This document shows, piece by piece, positions 20,876-26,672 of a DNA stretch of 26,672 nucleotides. Under the pieces are notes generated by a model. The model saw nothing but the letters and a program-made list of their open reading frames with translations. It was not told the DNA's origin and did not search any database. The position numbers were made by a program, and so were the translations under genes. This DNA comes from a virus. Location of the stretch: positions 1-26,672 of IMG/VR virus record IMGVR_UViG_3300035698_018095; one strand, given 5' to 3'. Each line of letters starts with the position of its first letter. Position 1 is the stretch's first letter.

Positions 20876-21844
20876 ATGGATGAGAAACTGATAGTTGCTT
20901 TGATTGGCTATGGATATTGGGGAAAAATCCTTTTACCCTATCTTGAAAGAGTGTTTGATGTACGATACGTTTATCGTAGGTCTTTGACACCTGAGCAAGC
21001 AGTTGATCCTCGTTTTGTGACTGACCTGGAAATTATTTGGAAGAAAGGTGTTGATGTTGTGGTGGTTGCCACTCCAATTGACAAGCATGTTGAAATCGTC
21101 AAAGCAGCTCTTGAGCATGGAAAGGATGTGTTTTGTGAGAAACCTCTTGCCTTAGATGTGGACGAAGCAAAGATGTTGGTGAAGCTCGCTTCAGAAAAGG
21201 GGAGGAAACTACTTGTTGATTTCACTTACACAAGCTCTCCTGGAATTGACTGTTTGGCAAACCTAGTTTCTGAAACTTTTCACCCCATATCTTATATCGA
21301 AATGTCATTAATGAGGAAGGTAGCGCCAGAAAGACGGGGGTTCACTAATCAGCAACTGTATGAATCCAAGCTTGCTCATCTACTGTCCTTATTCCCTAGT
21401 TTTGATATGGAGTTAAGAAAGACAAGATTCTTCAATCCTTTTGAGAAACAAGGACTTTTCACAGTAAACTTTTCTTGTAAATCCCCGGAACAGATAAATG
21501 GGTTGTTAAGAGTTTCGATTAACTATCCAAAGAAGGAAATGAGTGTCCACGTTTTTAGTTCCATTGGAAAAGCTTCCTATTGGAAGGAACGGAAGTCCAC
21601 TGTGGAGACAAGCTGTTTTCAAGAAAGTAAGTGGTTTGGTGAAGTGGGTACTTTTTCAGTAGCCGCATCATTTGATGAGAACAACAATTTGGCGCACAAG
21701 CTAAAGATGGCAAAACAAATCTTTAGTTCTGGTGAACTGGTTGTTTCACCAGCGCAGACTGAGGTAGATTTGAATGCCTCACAGTCGTTGCTAGTTACAG
21801 AAGCACTATGCAGAATAAGGGCACTTACTAAGAAAGAGGACTAA
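20876..21844 (+). CDS. Gfo/Idh/MocA-family NAD(P)-dependent oxidoreductase
   Basis: A 322-residue protein. The N-terminal Rossmann fold has IGYGYWG (10-16) for NAD(P), then VVVVATPIDKHVEIVKAALEHGKDVFCEKPLAL, with the family's E88-K89-P90 motif. The C-terminal half is a degenerate substrate domain. Relatives oxidise or reduce sugar rings, for example in making amino or deoxy sugars. This fits as a sugar-nucleotide enzyme for the neighbouring transferases and deacetylase. GAAAGGTG lies seven bases before the ATG. It is the last cargo gene before the structural module resumes. Confidence 0.9.
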   Translation: MDEKLIVALIGYGYWGKILLPYLERVFDVRYVYRRSLTPEQAVDPRFVTDLEIIWKKGVDVVVVATPIDKHVEIVKAALEHGKDVFCEKPLALDVDEAKMLVKLASEKGRKLLVDFTYTSSPGIDCLANLVSETFHPISYIEMSLMRKVAPERRGFTNQQLYESKLAHLLSLFPSFDMELRKTRFFNPFEKQGLFTVNFSCKSPEQINGLLRVSINYPKKEMSVHVFSSIGKASYWKERKSTVETSCFQESKWFGEVGTFSVAASFDENNNLAHKLKMAKQIFSSGELVVSPAQTEVDLNASQSLLVTEALCRIRALTKKED

Positions 21845-21848
21845 ACAA

Positions 21849-22115
21849 ATGGAAGCGTTTGGCGCAGCTTCGATTATTCAGACTTTGGTTATTCAGTTGG
21901 GGGCCGTAGGAGTATTGATTGTTGTATTGATTACTCTTATAATACGGTATGAGAAACGAATGATGACTTTGTGTGATGAACATAGAGCAGAAAGACATGA
22001 ATGGCGAACCCAAGCAGCTGAGCAGCATAGGGAAATTTCAAATCTTGTTGGGAATTCTCTTACTGTGCTTACTGAGTTGCGAGTAATGATTGAAGGGATG
22101 CGTGGAAATGGCTAA
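21849..22115 (+). CDS. small membrane protein, holin-like
   Basis: An 88-residue protein with one strong transmembrane segment (about residues 10-33, LVIQLGAVGVLIVVLITLIIRY) followed by a charged helical tail (EHRAERHEWRTQAAEQHREI) and a final helix. This short-N, one-TM, coiled-tail design is shared by BhlA/UviB-like holins and by other small phage membrane proteins. Its location between cargo and minor capsid genes is unusual for a lysis gene, and no endolysin lies nearby. It overlaps the next gene by eight bases. Confidence 0.65.
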   Translation: MEAFGAASIIQTLVIQLGAVGVLIVVLITLIIRYEKRMMTLCDEHRAERHEWRTQAAEQHREISNLVGNSLTVLTELRVMIEGMRGNG

Positions 22116-23937
22116 AAGACTTTCAAGCCTTTCTCCTATACAATCTCTCGATCCTGATTTTGTTATGGATAAGAGAGTAAAAGTACTTATTGCTATGTAT
22201 GCAAATAGTACGAGAAGGTTAGAAAGTTATCTAAATAAATCTGGGTTGACTTCTTATCAACGTTTTCGAGCAAATGAAGTACTACGACAAGTGAATAAGG
22301 AAGTAAGTAATTTAACTAAGCGGTCAAAGATCTGGGCTCAGTCAGCTTCAAAAGCTTCCTATGAACAAGGAGCTAAAGCTTCGGCAAAGGCTGCAAAGAC
22401 TTTTGGGCTTGGGACTTCTCTTGATCTTGGAACTCAGATTCATACGAATGCTGTTTCAGTAATGGCGGATCAAATCGCTTTGGATTTACTCACTGCTGCT
22501 GGTTCAATCCAGACTACTATGCACAGGTACATTAGGCGCACGCAGCAGCGCATTGTAGAGGACTCAGTGCTGACACGGGTACTGGGTGCAGAAATGATCA
22601 AAGGAACGACTCTGCGCTCTTCTACGGATGCTGTGTATAGTAGGCTGGTGGATAAGATTGGAAAGCAGCAGTTTATAACTATCAATGGCAGAAATTATAA
22701 TCCTCGGAAATACGCTGAATTGGTAGCACGGACGAGATTAAGAGAGGCGTCTTCTCAAGGGAATATCAATACGGCAATGCAGTTTGGAGTTGACTTGGTT
22801 CAGATTGACGTACATGGAGATGCTTGTCCTATATGCCAAACGAGAATGGGAAGAGTCTATAGTATTTCAGGGGAAGACTCTGATTTTCCTATCCTTGATG
22901 CAAAGCCCCCCTATCATCCGAATTGCGTTTTACCGGAAACGCCCGTCTTTGCCCCTGGTCAGCAAGCCGCATTGGTTGCCTCCTACAGCGGCCCGATAGT
23001 TAAGTTGTGCTTGGCCGATTCCACACGGCTTTCCGTCACCCCTAATCACATGCTCTTGACGCCTATCGGTTTCATTCCTGCTCAGTTTCTTCATAAGGGA
23101 GATCAAGTACTCAGCAGTTCCCTCTTCCATAGGATAGCAAGCGGGGATCCAAATAATAACGGTTATCCACCCACGATCAGAGAGATAGTCAGTACGGCGT
23201 CTATGTCGCAAGGCGTGAATCCTTGTTGTGTGCCAACTTCCTCCAAAGACCTCCACGGCGATGCGGCTTTCGTTAATGGCGATGTCACAATTATACCTAC
23301 CGATTGCCTTCTGTGGAGTGATTTGGATGCCTCTCGATTTCAAGAATTCTGCGAGAACTCCCTCATTGGCCCCTATATTAGACGGGTGGGTCTCGATGGA
23401 CTTAGCGATACGACATCTATGCTCTTCGCTTTGGCAAACGCCTCTGATGGCGTTATGAGCAGCAGCAACACGCCTTTGTCTTTCTTCAGGGCTTTGCAAC
23501 GAGAGCATGATGCGGTTAGACTCGGACTGCGAGCGAATGGGCACTCCTTTCCTGAGCAAAATGTTATGAACCGTTTGGCGGCTAAAGCCGATCTTATCCG
23601 CGATGTGCTTCTCCAGCATTCCAGATCGGTACATACTAGTGATGTTGTCTCTGTCAAGTTTGGTAGTTACTCTGGACATGTTTACGACCTCCAATCAGAT
23701 AGTACACTTTACATTGCCAATGGGGTTCTGTCAAGCAATTGTCGTTGTAATTTATTTCCTATTATTAGATCAGTTTTAGAAGATCGAAATCAATTAGATT
23801 CAATTATTCAGTTGAGTAACAACACTCCGAAATTCTATAATGCGAAAGAGGCCGAATCTTGGCTTGTAAAGAATGAGAATATGCGGCTAACTACTTTGAA
23901 AGATTATAAAAGCTTTCTTGGTAGTGCAAGGAGGTAA
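22108..23937 (+). CDS. minor capsid / head morphogenesis protein (SPP1 gp7/Mu gpF type) with intein
   Basis: A 609-residue precursor; without the 272-residue intein the product is 337 residues. The N-extein (1-272) is helical, then reads ARTRLREASSQGNINTAMQFGVDLVQIDVHGDACPICQTRMGRVYSISG...YHPN, and the C-extein continues CRCNLFPII. That is the conserved end of gp7/gpF minor head proteins, with C240-x2-C243 and HPNCRC forming a probable metal site. The protein works in procapsid assembly and DNA ejection. GAAGGG lies nine bases before the ATG at 22108; a TTG at 22090 is possible but less likely. The intein sits between HPN and CRC, so the metal site forms only after splicing. Confidence 0.9.
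   Translation: MAKRLSSLSPIQSLDPDFVMDKRVKVLIAMYANSTRRLESYLNKSGLTSYQRFRANEVLRQVNKEVSNLTKRSKIWAQSASKASYEQGAKASAKAAKTFGLGTSLDLGTQIHTNAVSVMADQIALDLLTAAGSIQTTMHRYIRRTQQRIVEDSVLTRVLGAEMIKGTTLRSSTDAVYSRLVDKIGKQQFITINGRNYNPRKYAELVARTRLREASSQGNINTAMQFGVDLVQIDVHGDACPICQTRMGRVYSISGEDSDFPILDAKPPYHPNCVLPETPVFAPGQQAALVASYSGPIVKLCLADSTRLSVTPNHMLLTPIGFIPAQFLHKGDQVLSSSLFHRIASGDPNNNGYPPTIREIVSTASMSQGVNPCCVPTSSKDLHGDAAFVNGDVTIIPTDCLLWSDLDASRFQEFCENSLIGPYIRRVGLDGLSDTTSMLFALANASDGVMSSSNTPLSFFRALQREHDAVRLGLRANGHSFPEQNVMNRLAAKADLIRDVLLQHSRSVHTSDVVSVKFGSYSGHVYDLQSDSTLYIANGVLSSNCRCNLFPIIRSVLEDRNQLDSIIQLSNNTPKFYNAKEAESWLVKNENMRLTTLKDYKSFLGSARR
22930..23679 (-). CDS. Vsr-like homing-type endonuclease, antisense within the capsid intein
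   Basis: A 249-residue protein on the opposite strand. Residues 9-48 form a helix-turn-helix (LDRDNITSMYRSGMLEKHIADKIGFSRQTV). Residues 104-180 match the Vsr-like/EDxHD nuclease core of the PD-(D/E)xK superfamily: NEGVLAEFLKSRGI (E106), IGRYNCDIAI (D132), RIAVEVFGGSWH (E143, H150), RRRTDYLSDRGWITVIIWI. The tail after about 200 runs antisense through the intein N-splicing region. The ATG at 23679 has GGAGGT seven bases upstream, and a TTGACA promoter lies 50 nt further up. The stop lies opposite the third intein codon. Codons are aligned in register with the intein's. It probably cuts intein-less minor capsid genes. Confidence 0.9.
   Translation of the reverse strand: MSRVTTKLDRDNITSMYRSGMLEKHIADKIGFSRQTVHNILLRKGVPIRSQSESNRIMLSLQSPEERQRRVAAAHNAIRGVCQSEEHRCRIAKSIETHPSNIGANEGVLAEFLKSRGIQITPQKAIGRYNCDIAINESRIAVEVFGGSWHTTRIHALRHRRRTDYLSDRGWITVIIWIPACYPMEEGTAEYLISLMKKLSRNETDRRQEHVIRGDGKPCGIGQAQLNYRAAVGGNQCGLLTRGKDGRFR
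23687..23734 (-). promoter_or_regulatory. promoter and Shine-Dalgarno for the antisense nuclease
   Basis: On the minus strand TTGACA (23734-23729), a 17-base spacer and TAAAGT (23711-23706) form a promoter with a perfect -35 and a 4/6 -10. GGAGGT (23692-23687) lies seven bases before the nuclease ATG. All of this is inside the DNA encoding the intein's C-terminal splicing motifs. Confidence 0.7.
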
Positions 23938-23939
23938 AA

Positions 23940-24239
23940 ATGTACGAACCATATTTAATTGATTCAGTTAAAATTGTAACTCAAGAAACTGACAAATGGG
24001 GAGATGCTACTGGTTCACCTGTTGAAACTACTGTACTTGGAAGAATAAATTGGCAGACGAAAATGGTCCGCAATTTTGTTGGTGAGCAAGTTGAATCGCC
24101 TGGGTCAGTAATTCTTCCTTATCTTACTTCAGTTTCTCATTTAGCAAACGTACAAATAAATGATGTAAATTATCAGATAGTTAGTATAATAGAACTGAAA
24201 GACTTTGGAAATCGAGCGAAGGAGGTCTTTTTTATTTAA
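23940..24239 (+). CDS. head closure / head-tail joining protein
   Basis: A 99-residue beta-rich protein: VKIVTQETDKWGDATGSPVETTVLGRINWQTKMV, then VILPYLTSVSHLANVQINDVNYQIVSIIELKDF. This matches the SPP1 gp16/lambda FII-type stopper fold, with a PYLTS turn and a short YQIVSI strand at the end. It closes the portal channel and joins the tail. Ribosome binding site AAGGAGGTAAAA. It directly follows the minor capsid gene and overlaps the next gene by one base. Confidence 0.78.
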   Translation: MYEPYLIDSVKIVTQETDKWGDATGSPVETTVLGRINWQTKMVRNFVGEQVESPGSVILPYLTSVSHLANVQINDVNYQIVSIIELKDFGNRAKEVFFI

Positions 24240-24718
24240 TGGCAAAGTATAGTGCTCGGGCTACCGGATTTACCTTTGATGCTTCTGACTTCGAGAAAAA
24301 GTTTAAGCAAGTGGTACAACAAGCCATGCCAAAAGCATTAGAAAAGGGAATGGGTAGGGCGGCGTTAGCACTTATGCGGGATGCTGCTATGGAAGAGCCT
24401 ACAGTTCCTTTGCTAAAAGGTGGTCTGCGGGGAAGTGGGAGTGTTCATGTAAACAGGGACTTAGTAGGTGTTTCGGAAGACAAATCTGGTGAGGGAACAC
24501 CAATGAGAGATAAAATTAAAGGGGGGAAAAAGCCTAAAAAAGTTATTGCAACAGTCGGTTTCAACACTCCTTATGCAGCAAGAATGCACGAGCATCCTGA
24601 ATATAATTTTACAGAACCAGGTTCGGGCGGGAAATTTTTGGAGCAGAAAATGGCTGAAAATAAAAAAGATTATGTAAAAGTTGTTGCAGAAACAGTTGTG
24701 GAGGAGTCAAAAGTATGA
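24239..24718 (+). CDS. HK97 gp10-like tail completion / minor head protein
   Basis: A 159-residue protein with the family's early FDASDFEKKFKQVVQQAMPKALEKGMGRAALALMRDA helix, GGLRGSGSVHV, TVGFNTPYAARMHEHPEYNFTEPGSGGKFLEQKM and a C-terminal helix. gp10-like proteins connect head closure with tail tube. The start is coupled to the previous stop (TAATG). Length and place are normal for the family. Confidence 0.82.
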   Translation: MAKYSARATGFTFDASDFEKKFKQVVQQAMPKALEKGMGRAALALMRDAAMEEPTVPLLKGGLRGSGSVHVNRDLVGVSEDKSGEGTPMRDKIKGGKKPKKVIATVGFNTPYAARMHEHPEYNFTEPGSGGKFLEQKMAENKKDYVKVVAETVVEESKV

Positions 24719-25125
24719 TAAAAGAACTATTGGAGTATATAGTGGTCGAAGACTCTACGTTGACAATCGGCACTAACCTTTTTGCTGGTTTTCGTCCACA
24801 AGAGGCGCAGGATGAATGCACTACAATTTTAGAAAGAACAGGAGAACAACCAAATTTTTATCTGTCAGGAGTTTTCGAGAAGACAATACAAGTGTTGACT
24901 CGATCAACTTCTTATTATTCTGCCAGAACTCTTGCTCAGAATATACTTGACTTACTGACAGGTAAAACAAAGGCTGGTTTAACTATTCCGGCACTCACGA
25001 GTGGTGGCGATAGTTATTATATAAATACGGCGGAAACTTTGTCTGGTCCTTATTGGTTGGGTCTGGACTCTAAGGGCAGGCACGAATTTTCTGCTAACAT
25101 TATTTTAAGAGTAAAAAAGGAGTAA
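24715..25125 (+). CDS. tail terminator / Minor_capsid_3-like protein
   Basis: A 136-residue alpha/beta protein: LTIGTNLFAGFRPQEAQDECTTILERTGEQPNFYLSGVFEKTIQVLTRSTSYYSARTLAQNILDLLTGK, then GPYWLGLDSKGRHEFSANIILRVKK. This matches the phage tail terminator or PF12691-type fold that ends the tail tube at the head side. GGAGGAG lies before the ATG, which overlaps the previous stop. It directly precedes the tail tube gene. Confidence 0.78.
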   Translation: MIKELLEYIVVEDSTLTIGTNLFAGFRPQEAQDECTTILERTGEQPNFYLSGVFEKTIQVLTRSTSYYSARTLAQNILDLLTGKTKAGLTIPALTSGGDSYYINTAETLSGPYWLGLDSKGRHEFSANIILRVKKE

Positions 25126-25128
25126 AAA

Positions 25129-25653
25129 ATGTCATTTCCTCTTGGAGATTTAGGACCATGTTCAGTATTGTTCAATGAAATTTCTCTCGGCGACAATCTA
25201 AATGTGTCTGTCAGAATTACAGATGAAACTGCTCCTGTACATACGGCTGCTGCGGGTACTGCGAGCAAAGATGAAATCATTACAGGAAGAGTTATTGAAA
25301 TTGAATGTACAATGACTCAGTCAGAACTTTCCGAACTTGAAGATGTTTTCCCAAGTACGACACTTTCATCTGAAGAGCTTATGTTTGGAAATCCAGTTGG
25401 GACTTCACTTGTTGGACTAGCTTATCATCTTGTGATCAAACGAATCAACAATGGTATAATAGCTACTGATGCTGCGGAATGGTGTACATTTTTTCTTGCA
25501 GCTCCTTATTGTACAGCAGAATGGACGTTTGATGCTGCTTCTCAACGAGTTACTACCGCAAAGTTTCGTGCCTTTCCTGTTGAGACAGTACCTTCTGGAG
25601 AGACTTATTCAATAAACGACTTTGGCGCTATTGGTTATGGAGAAACATCGTAA
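25129..25653 (+). CDS. major tail tube protein
   Basis: A 174-residue beta-rich protein, DLGPCSVLFNEISLGDNLNVSVRITDETAPVHTAAAGTASKDEIITGRVIEIECTMTQSELSELEDVFP, then YHLVIKRINNG, TFFLAAPYCTAEWTFDAASQRVTTAKFRAFPVE. Alternating strands with a loop region are typical of siphophage tail tube proteins, which stack as hexamer rings around the tape measure. It lies between tail terminator and tail chaperones, the standard place. Strong ribosome binding site AAAAAAGGAGTAAAA. Confidence 0.85.
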   Translation: MSFPLGDLGPCSVLFNEISLGDNLNVSVRITDETAPVHTAAAGTASKDEIITGRVIEIECTMTQSELSELEDVFPSTTLSSEELMFGNPVGTSLVGLAYHLVIKRINNGIIATDAAEWCTFFLAAPYCTAEWTFDAASQRVTTAKFRAFPVETVPSGETYSINDFGAIGYGETS

Positions 25654-25685
25654 GTAACACTACAAATTGAAAGGGAAAGAGAAAA

Positions 25686-26006
25686 ATGCCTACTTGTAAT
25701 GTTGATTCTATGTATGAACCTATCGAGATTATTCTTGGTGGCAAGACTTATAAAATTGAGTCAATAACTAAGAGTATGCTTGATACAGTAACTGAGATAA
25801 TCGCTCAGGAAGAAAAAAATCCTAATAAAGGTAATATCTCTATTATTGCAAAGCAACTCTCTGTCTTTTTGGACGCACCTGTTGAAGTACTTGAAGCAAT
25901 TGATGTCAGAAAGTTGGCAGCCACATCAAGGTTCATAATGAAATCAATTCAAGATGACGTTGAGGGTTCGGAAAAAAACGTAGAAAAGGTCGAGGAGAAG
26001 CCTTAG
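25686..26006 (+). CDS. tail assembly chaperone G
   Basis: A 106-residue acidic helical protein, the upstream partner of the frameshift pair. MYEPIEIILGGKTYKIESITKSMLDTVTEIIAQEE resembles the start of Gram-positive phage gp13/TAC proteins, with a C-terminal acidic tail. It binds the tape measure during tail assembly and is absent from virions. The 3' end contains the A AAA AAC slippery site at 25973-25979. Ribosome binding site GAAAGGGAAAGAGAAAA. Confidence 0.82.
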   Translation: MPTCNVDSMYEPIEIILGGKTYKIESITKSMLDTVTEIIAQEEKNPNKGNISIIAKQLSVFLDAPVEVLEAIDVRKLAATSRFIMKSIQDDVEGSEKNVEKVEEKP

Positions 26007-26278
26007 CGTATATCTCCTCGGCCTTCCCTGGCCTTTTTAACTACTCAATGCTGTTGTCACTTGATATGAGAGATTTTTTGTTTTGGGCAAAACAAGCTCG
26101 GATACAGGCTTTGACAAACAGACTTATTGAAATGGAGAATTTGAGATTGGCTCAAGCAGAGGGCAAACATTATCAAAAAAAAGTAAGGGAAATTATAGCC
26201 GAGCTGAAAGGATTGCAATCGGGAAAGAAGCAGGAAGATATTGTAAATGATAATTGGAATCGCGTACAGAAGGGATAG
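25964..26278 (+). CDS. tail assembly chaperone T domain, read by -1 frameshift
   Basis: This frame is open from 25964 and continues smoothly across the G stop: RKGRGEALAYISSAFPGLFNYSMLLSLDMRDFLFWAKQA, then a coiled-coil helix ending NDNWNRVQKG. A -1 shift on A AAA AAC gives 98 G residues plus 99 residues of this frame, a G-T fusion of about 197 residues. The fusion links the tail chaperone to the tape measure. An ATG at 26048 exists inside but has no good ribosome binding site, so the fusion is the likely product. Confidence 0.8.
   Translation, partial: GFGKKRRKGRGEALAYISSAFPGLFNYSMLLSLDMRDFLFWAKQARIQALTNRLIEMENLRLAQAEGKHYQKKVREIIAELKGLQSGKKQEDIVNDNWNRVQKG
25973..26020 (+). promoter_or_regulatory. 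programmed -1 ribosomal frameshift site and stem-loop
   Basis: The canonical slippery heptamer A AAA AAC (25973-25979) is in the correct phase of the G frame (GA[A AAA AAC]). Eleven bases downstream, CGAGGAGA (25991-25998) pairs perfectly with TCTCCTCG (26013-26020) over a 14-nt loop, a plausible stimulator. Confidence 0.82.
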
Positions 26279-26282
26279 ATGA

Positions 26283-26672
26283 ATGCCTTTCGATGCTGGT
26301 GCAATTCTAGGACACTTAATTTTAGATACTTCGCAGTTTAGTAATTCAGCAAAGAGATCTACAGAACAAACAAAAAAATTAGAGCTACAAGCAAAACAAC
26401 TTAGTCGTACTATGGTAGCAGTAGGAACTGGTTTTGCTGCTGTGGGTGTTGCTTTAACTATGGTTACAGTTAAAGTAACAAAAGCAGCAATGAAGTTTGA
26501 AGAAACTAAAAACCTTTATGTAATTGCTATGGGAGATATGGAGAAAGCTACAACGAAATGGATTGACGGCTTGAATAGCAAACTTGGTATTGCTCGTGAA
26601 GCGTTGATGAGAACTACAGGTACTTTCCAAGCTATGCTTCAAGGAATGGGTGTTACTGGAAAAAAAGCCCAA
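26283..26672 (+). CDS. tape measure protein, N-terminal part (runs off the window)
   Basis: The first 130 codons of a tape measure protein, open to the window edge. MPFDAGAILGHLILDTSQFSNSAKRSTEQTKKLELQAKQLSRTM is the usual beta-strand plus helix start of TMPs. A hydrophobic segment, VAVGTGFAAVGVALTMVTVKV, and FEETKNLYVIAMGDMEKA follow, as in TP901-type tape measures. The full protein sets tail length and is threaded inside the tube. The ATG follows the T-domain stop by four bases, with AAGGG overlapping the end of that gene. Confidence 0.88.
   Translation, partial: MPFDAGAILGHLILDTSQFSNSAKRSTEQTKKLELQAKQLSRTMVAVGTGFAAVGVALTMVTVKVTKAAMKFEETKNLYVIAMGDMEKATTKWIDGLNSKLGIAREALMRTTGTFQAMLQGMGVTGKKAQ

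Larger units (their letters stand above)
22924..23739 (+). mobile_element. intein in minor capsid protein (272 aa) with antisense nuclease gene
   Basis: Starts CVLPETPVFAPG (Cys1) and has block B LSVTPNHMLL with T39 and H42, followed by GFIPAQFLHKGDQV. It ends VYDLQSDSTLYIANGVLSSN (253-272), then Cys as +1. The penultimate residue is Ser instead of the usual His, with Asn last. The linker of roughly 170 residues between about 66 and 240 has no known domain in this frame because its DNA is constrained by the opposite-strand nuclease. Throughout the nuclease span the intein uses no TTA, CTA or TCA codons (which would be stops on the other strand), although such codons are common in the exteins. 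Confidence 0.9.

Noticed and set aside
22090-22107. TTG start for the minor capsid gene
   Set aside because: The ATG at 22108 has GAAGGG nine bases upstream and gives a normal overlap with the preceding gene.
26020-26038. Terminator GGCC-TTCCCT-GGCC-TTTTT
   Set aside because: The stem is only four base pairs and it lies inside the G-T coding region.
26048-26278. A separate 76-residue gene starting at ATG 26048
   Set aside because: It lacks a ribosome binding site, and its frame extends upstream with sensible protein to the A AAA AAC slippery site; it is better explained as the T part of a frameshift fusion.

Overview
This window is part of a tailed double-stranded DNA phage (or prophage) genome. 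The rightward genes follow the usual head-to-tail order: small terminase, large terminase, SPP1 gp6-like portal, scaffold, major capsid, connectors, gp7-like minor capsid, head closure, tail completion, tail terminator, tail tube, frameshifted tail chaperones and the start of a tape measure. The tail genes point to a long-tailed (siphovirus-like) particle. Strong AAGGAGG-type ribosome binding sites and A+T-rich codons would fit a low-GC host such as a Bacillota, but nothing here fixes the host.

Layout. 1-138 is a 25-bp tandem repeat. 272-4367 is a leftward set of small, mostly uncharacterised phage genes, with recurrent spacer cassettes and a good sigma70-like promoter at 4410-4438. 4586-12780 is the packaging and head module. 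12740-21844 is a cargo block of about 9 kb lying inside the structural operon: a two-domain MptE-like/glycosyltransferase protein, a sulfotransferase-like protein, three or four glycosyltransferases, a NodB-type deacetylase, a methyltransferase, a radical SAM/SPASM protein, a Gly/Arg-rich peptide and a Gfo/Idh/MocA oxidoreductase. 21849-26672 resumes morphogenesis: a small membrane protein, minor capsid, connectors, tail tube, tail chaperones and tape measure.

The most unusual content is two inteins. One interrupts the Walker B region of the large terminase (6166-7167). The other interrupts the CxxC/HPNCRC site of the minor capsid protein (22924-23739). In each, a homing-type endonuclease is encoded in a different reading frame from the intein, while the intein frame stays open throughout. 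In the terminase intein it is an HNH nuclease with three Cys4 zinc knuckles, same strand, shifted frame (6417-7103). In the capsid intein it is a Vsr-like nuclease on the opposite strand, codon-aligned with the intein (22930-23679). Each nuclease has its own Shine-Dalgarno sequence and a plausible sigma70-type promoter, all inside the intein DNA. Each intein therefore appears to be a protein-splicing element and a self-contained nuclease expression cassette in the same nucleotides.

A second notable point is a perfect 16-bp parS sequence (TGTTTCACGTGAAACA, 5368-5383) between the terminase subunit genes, in a window that shows no parA or parB gene. It could recruit host ParB.
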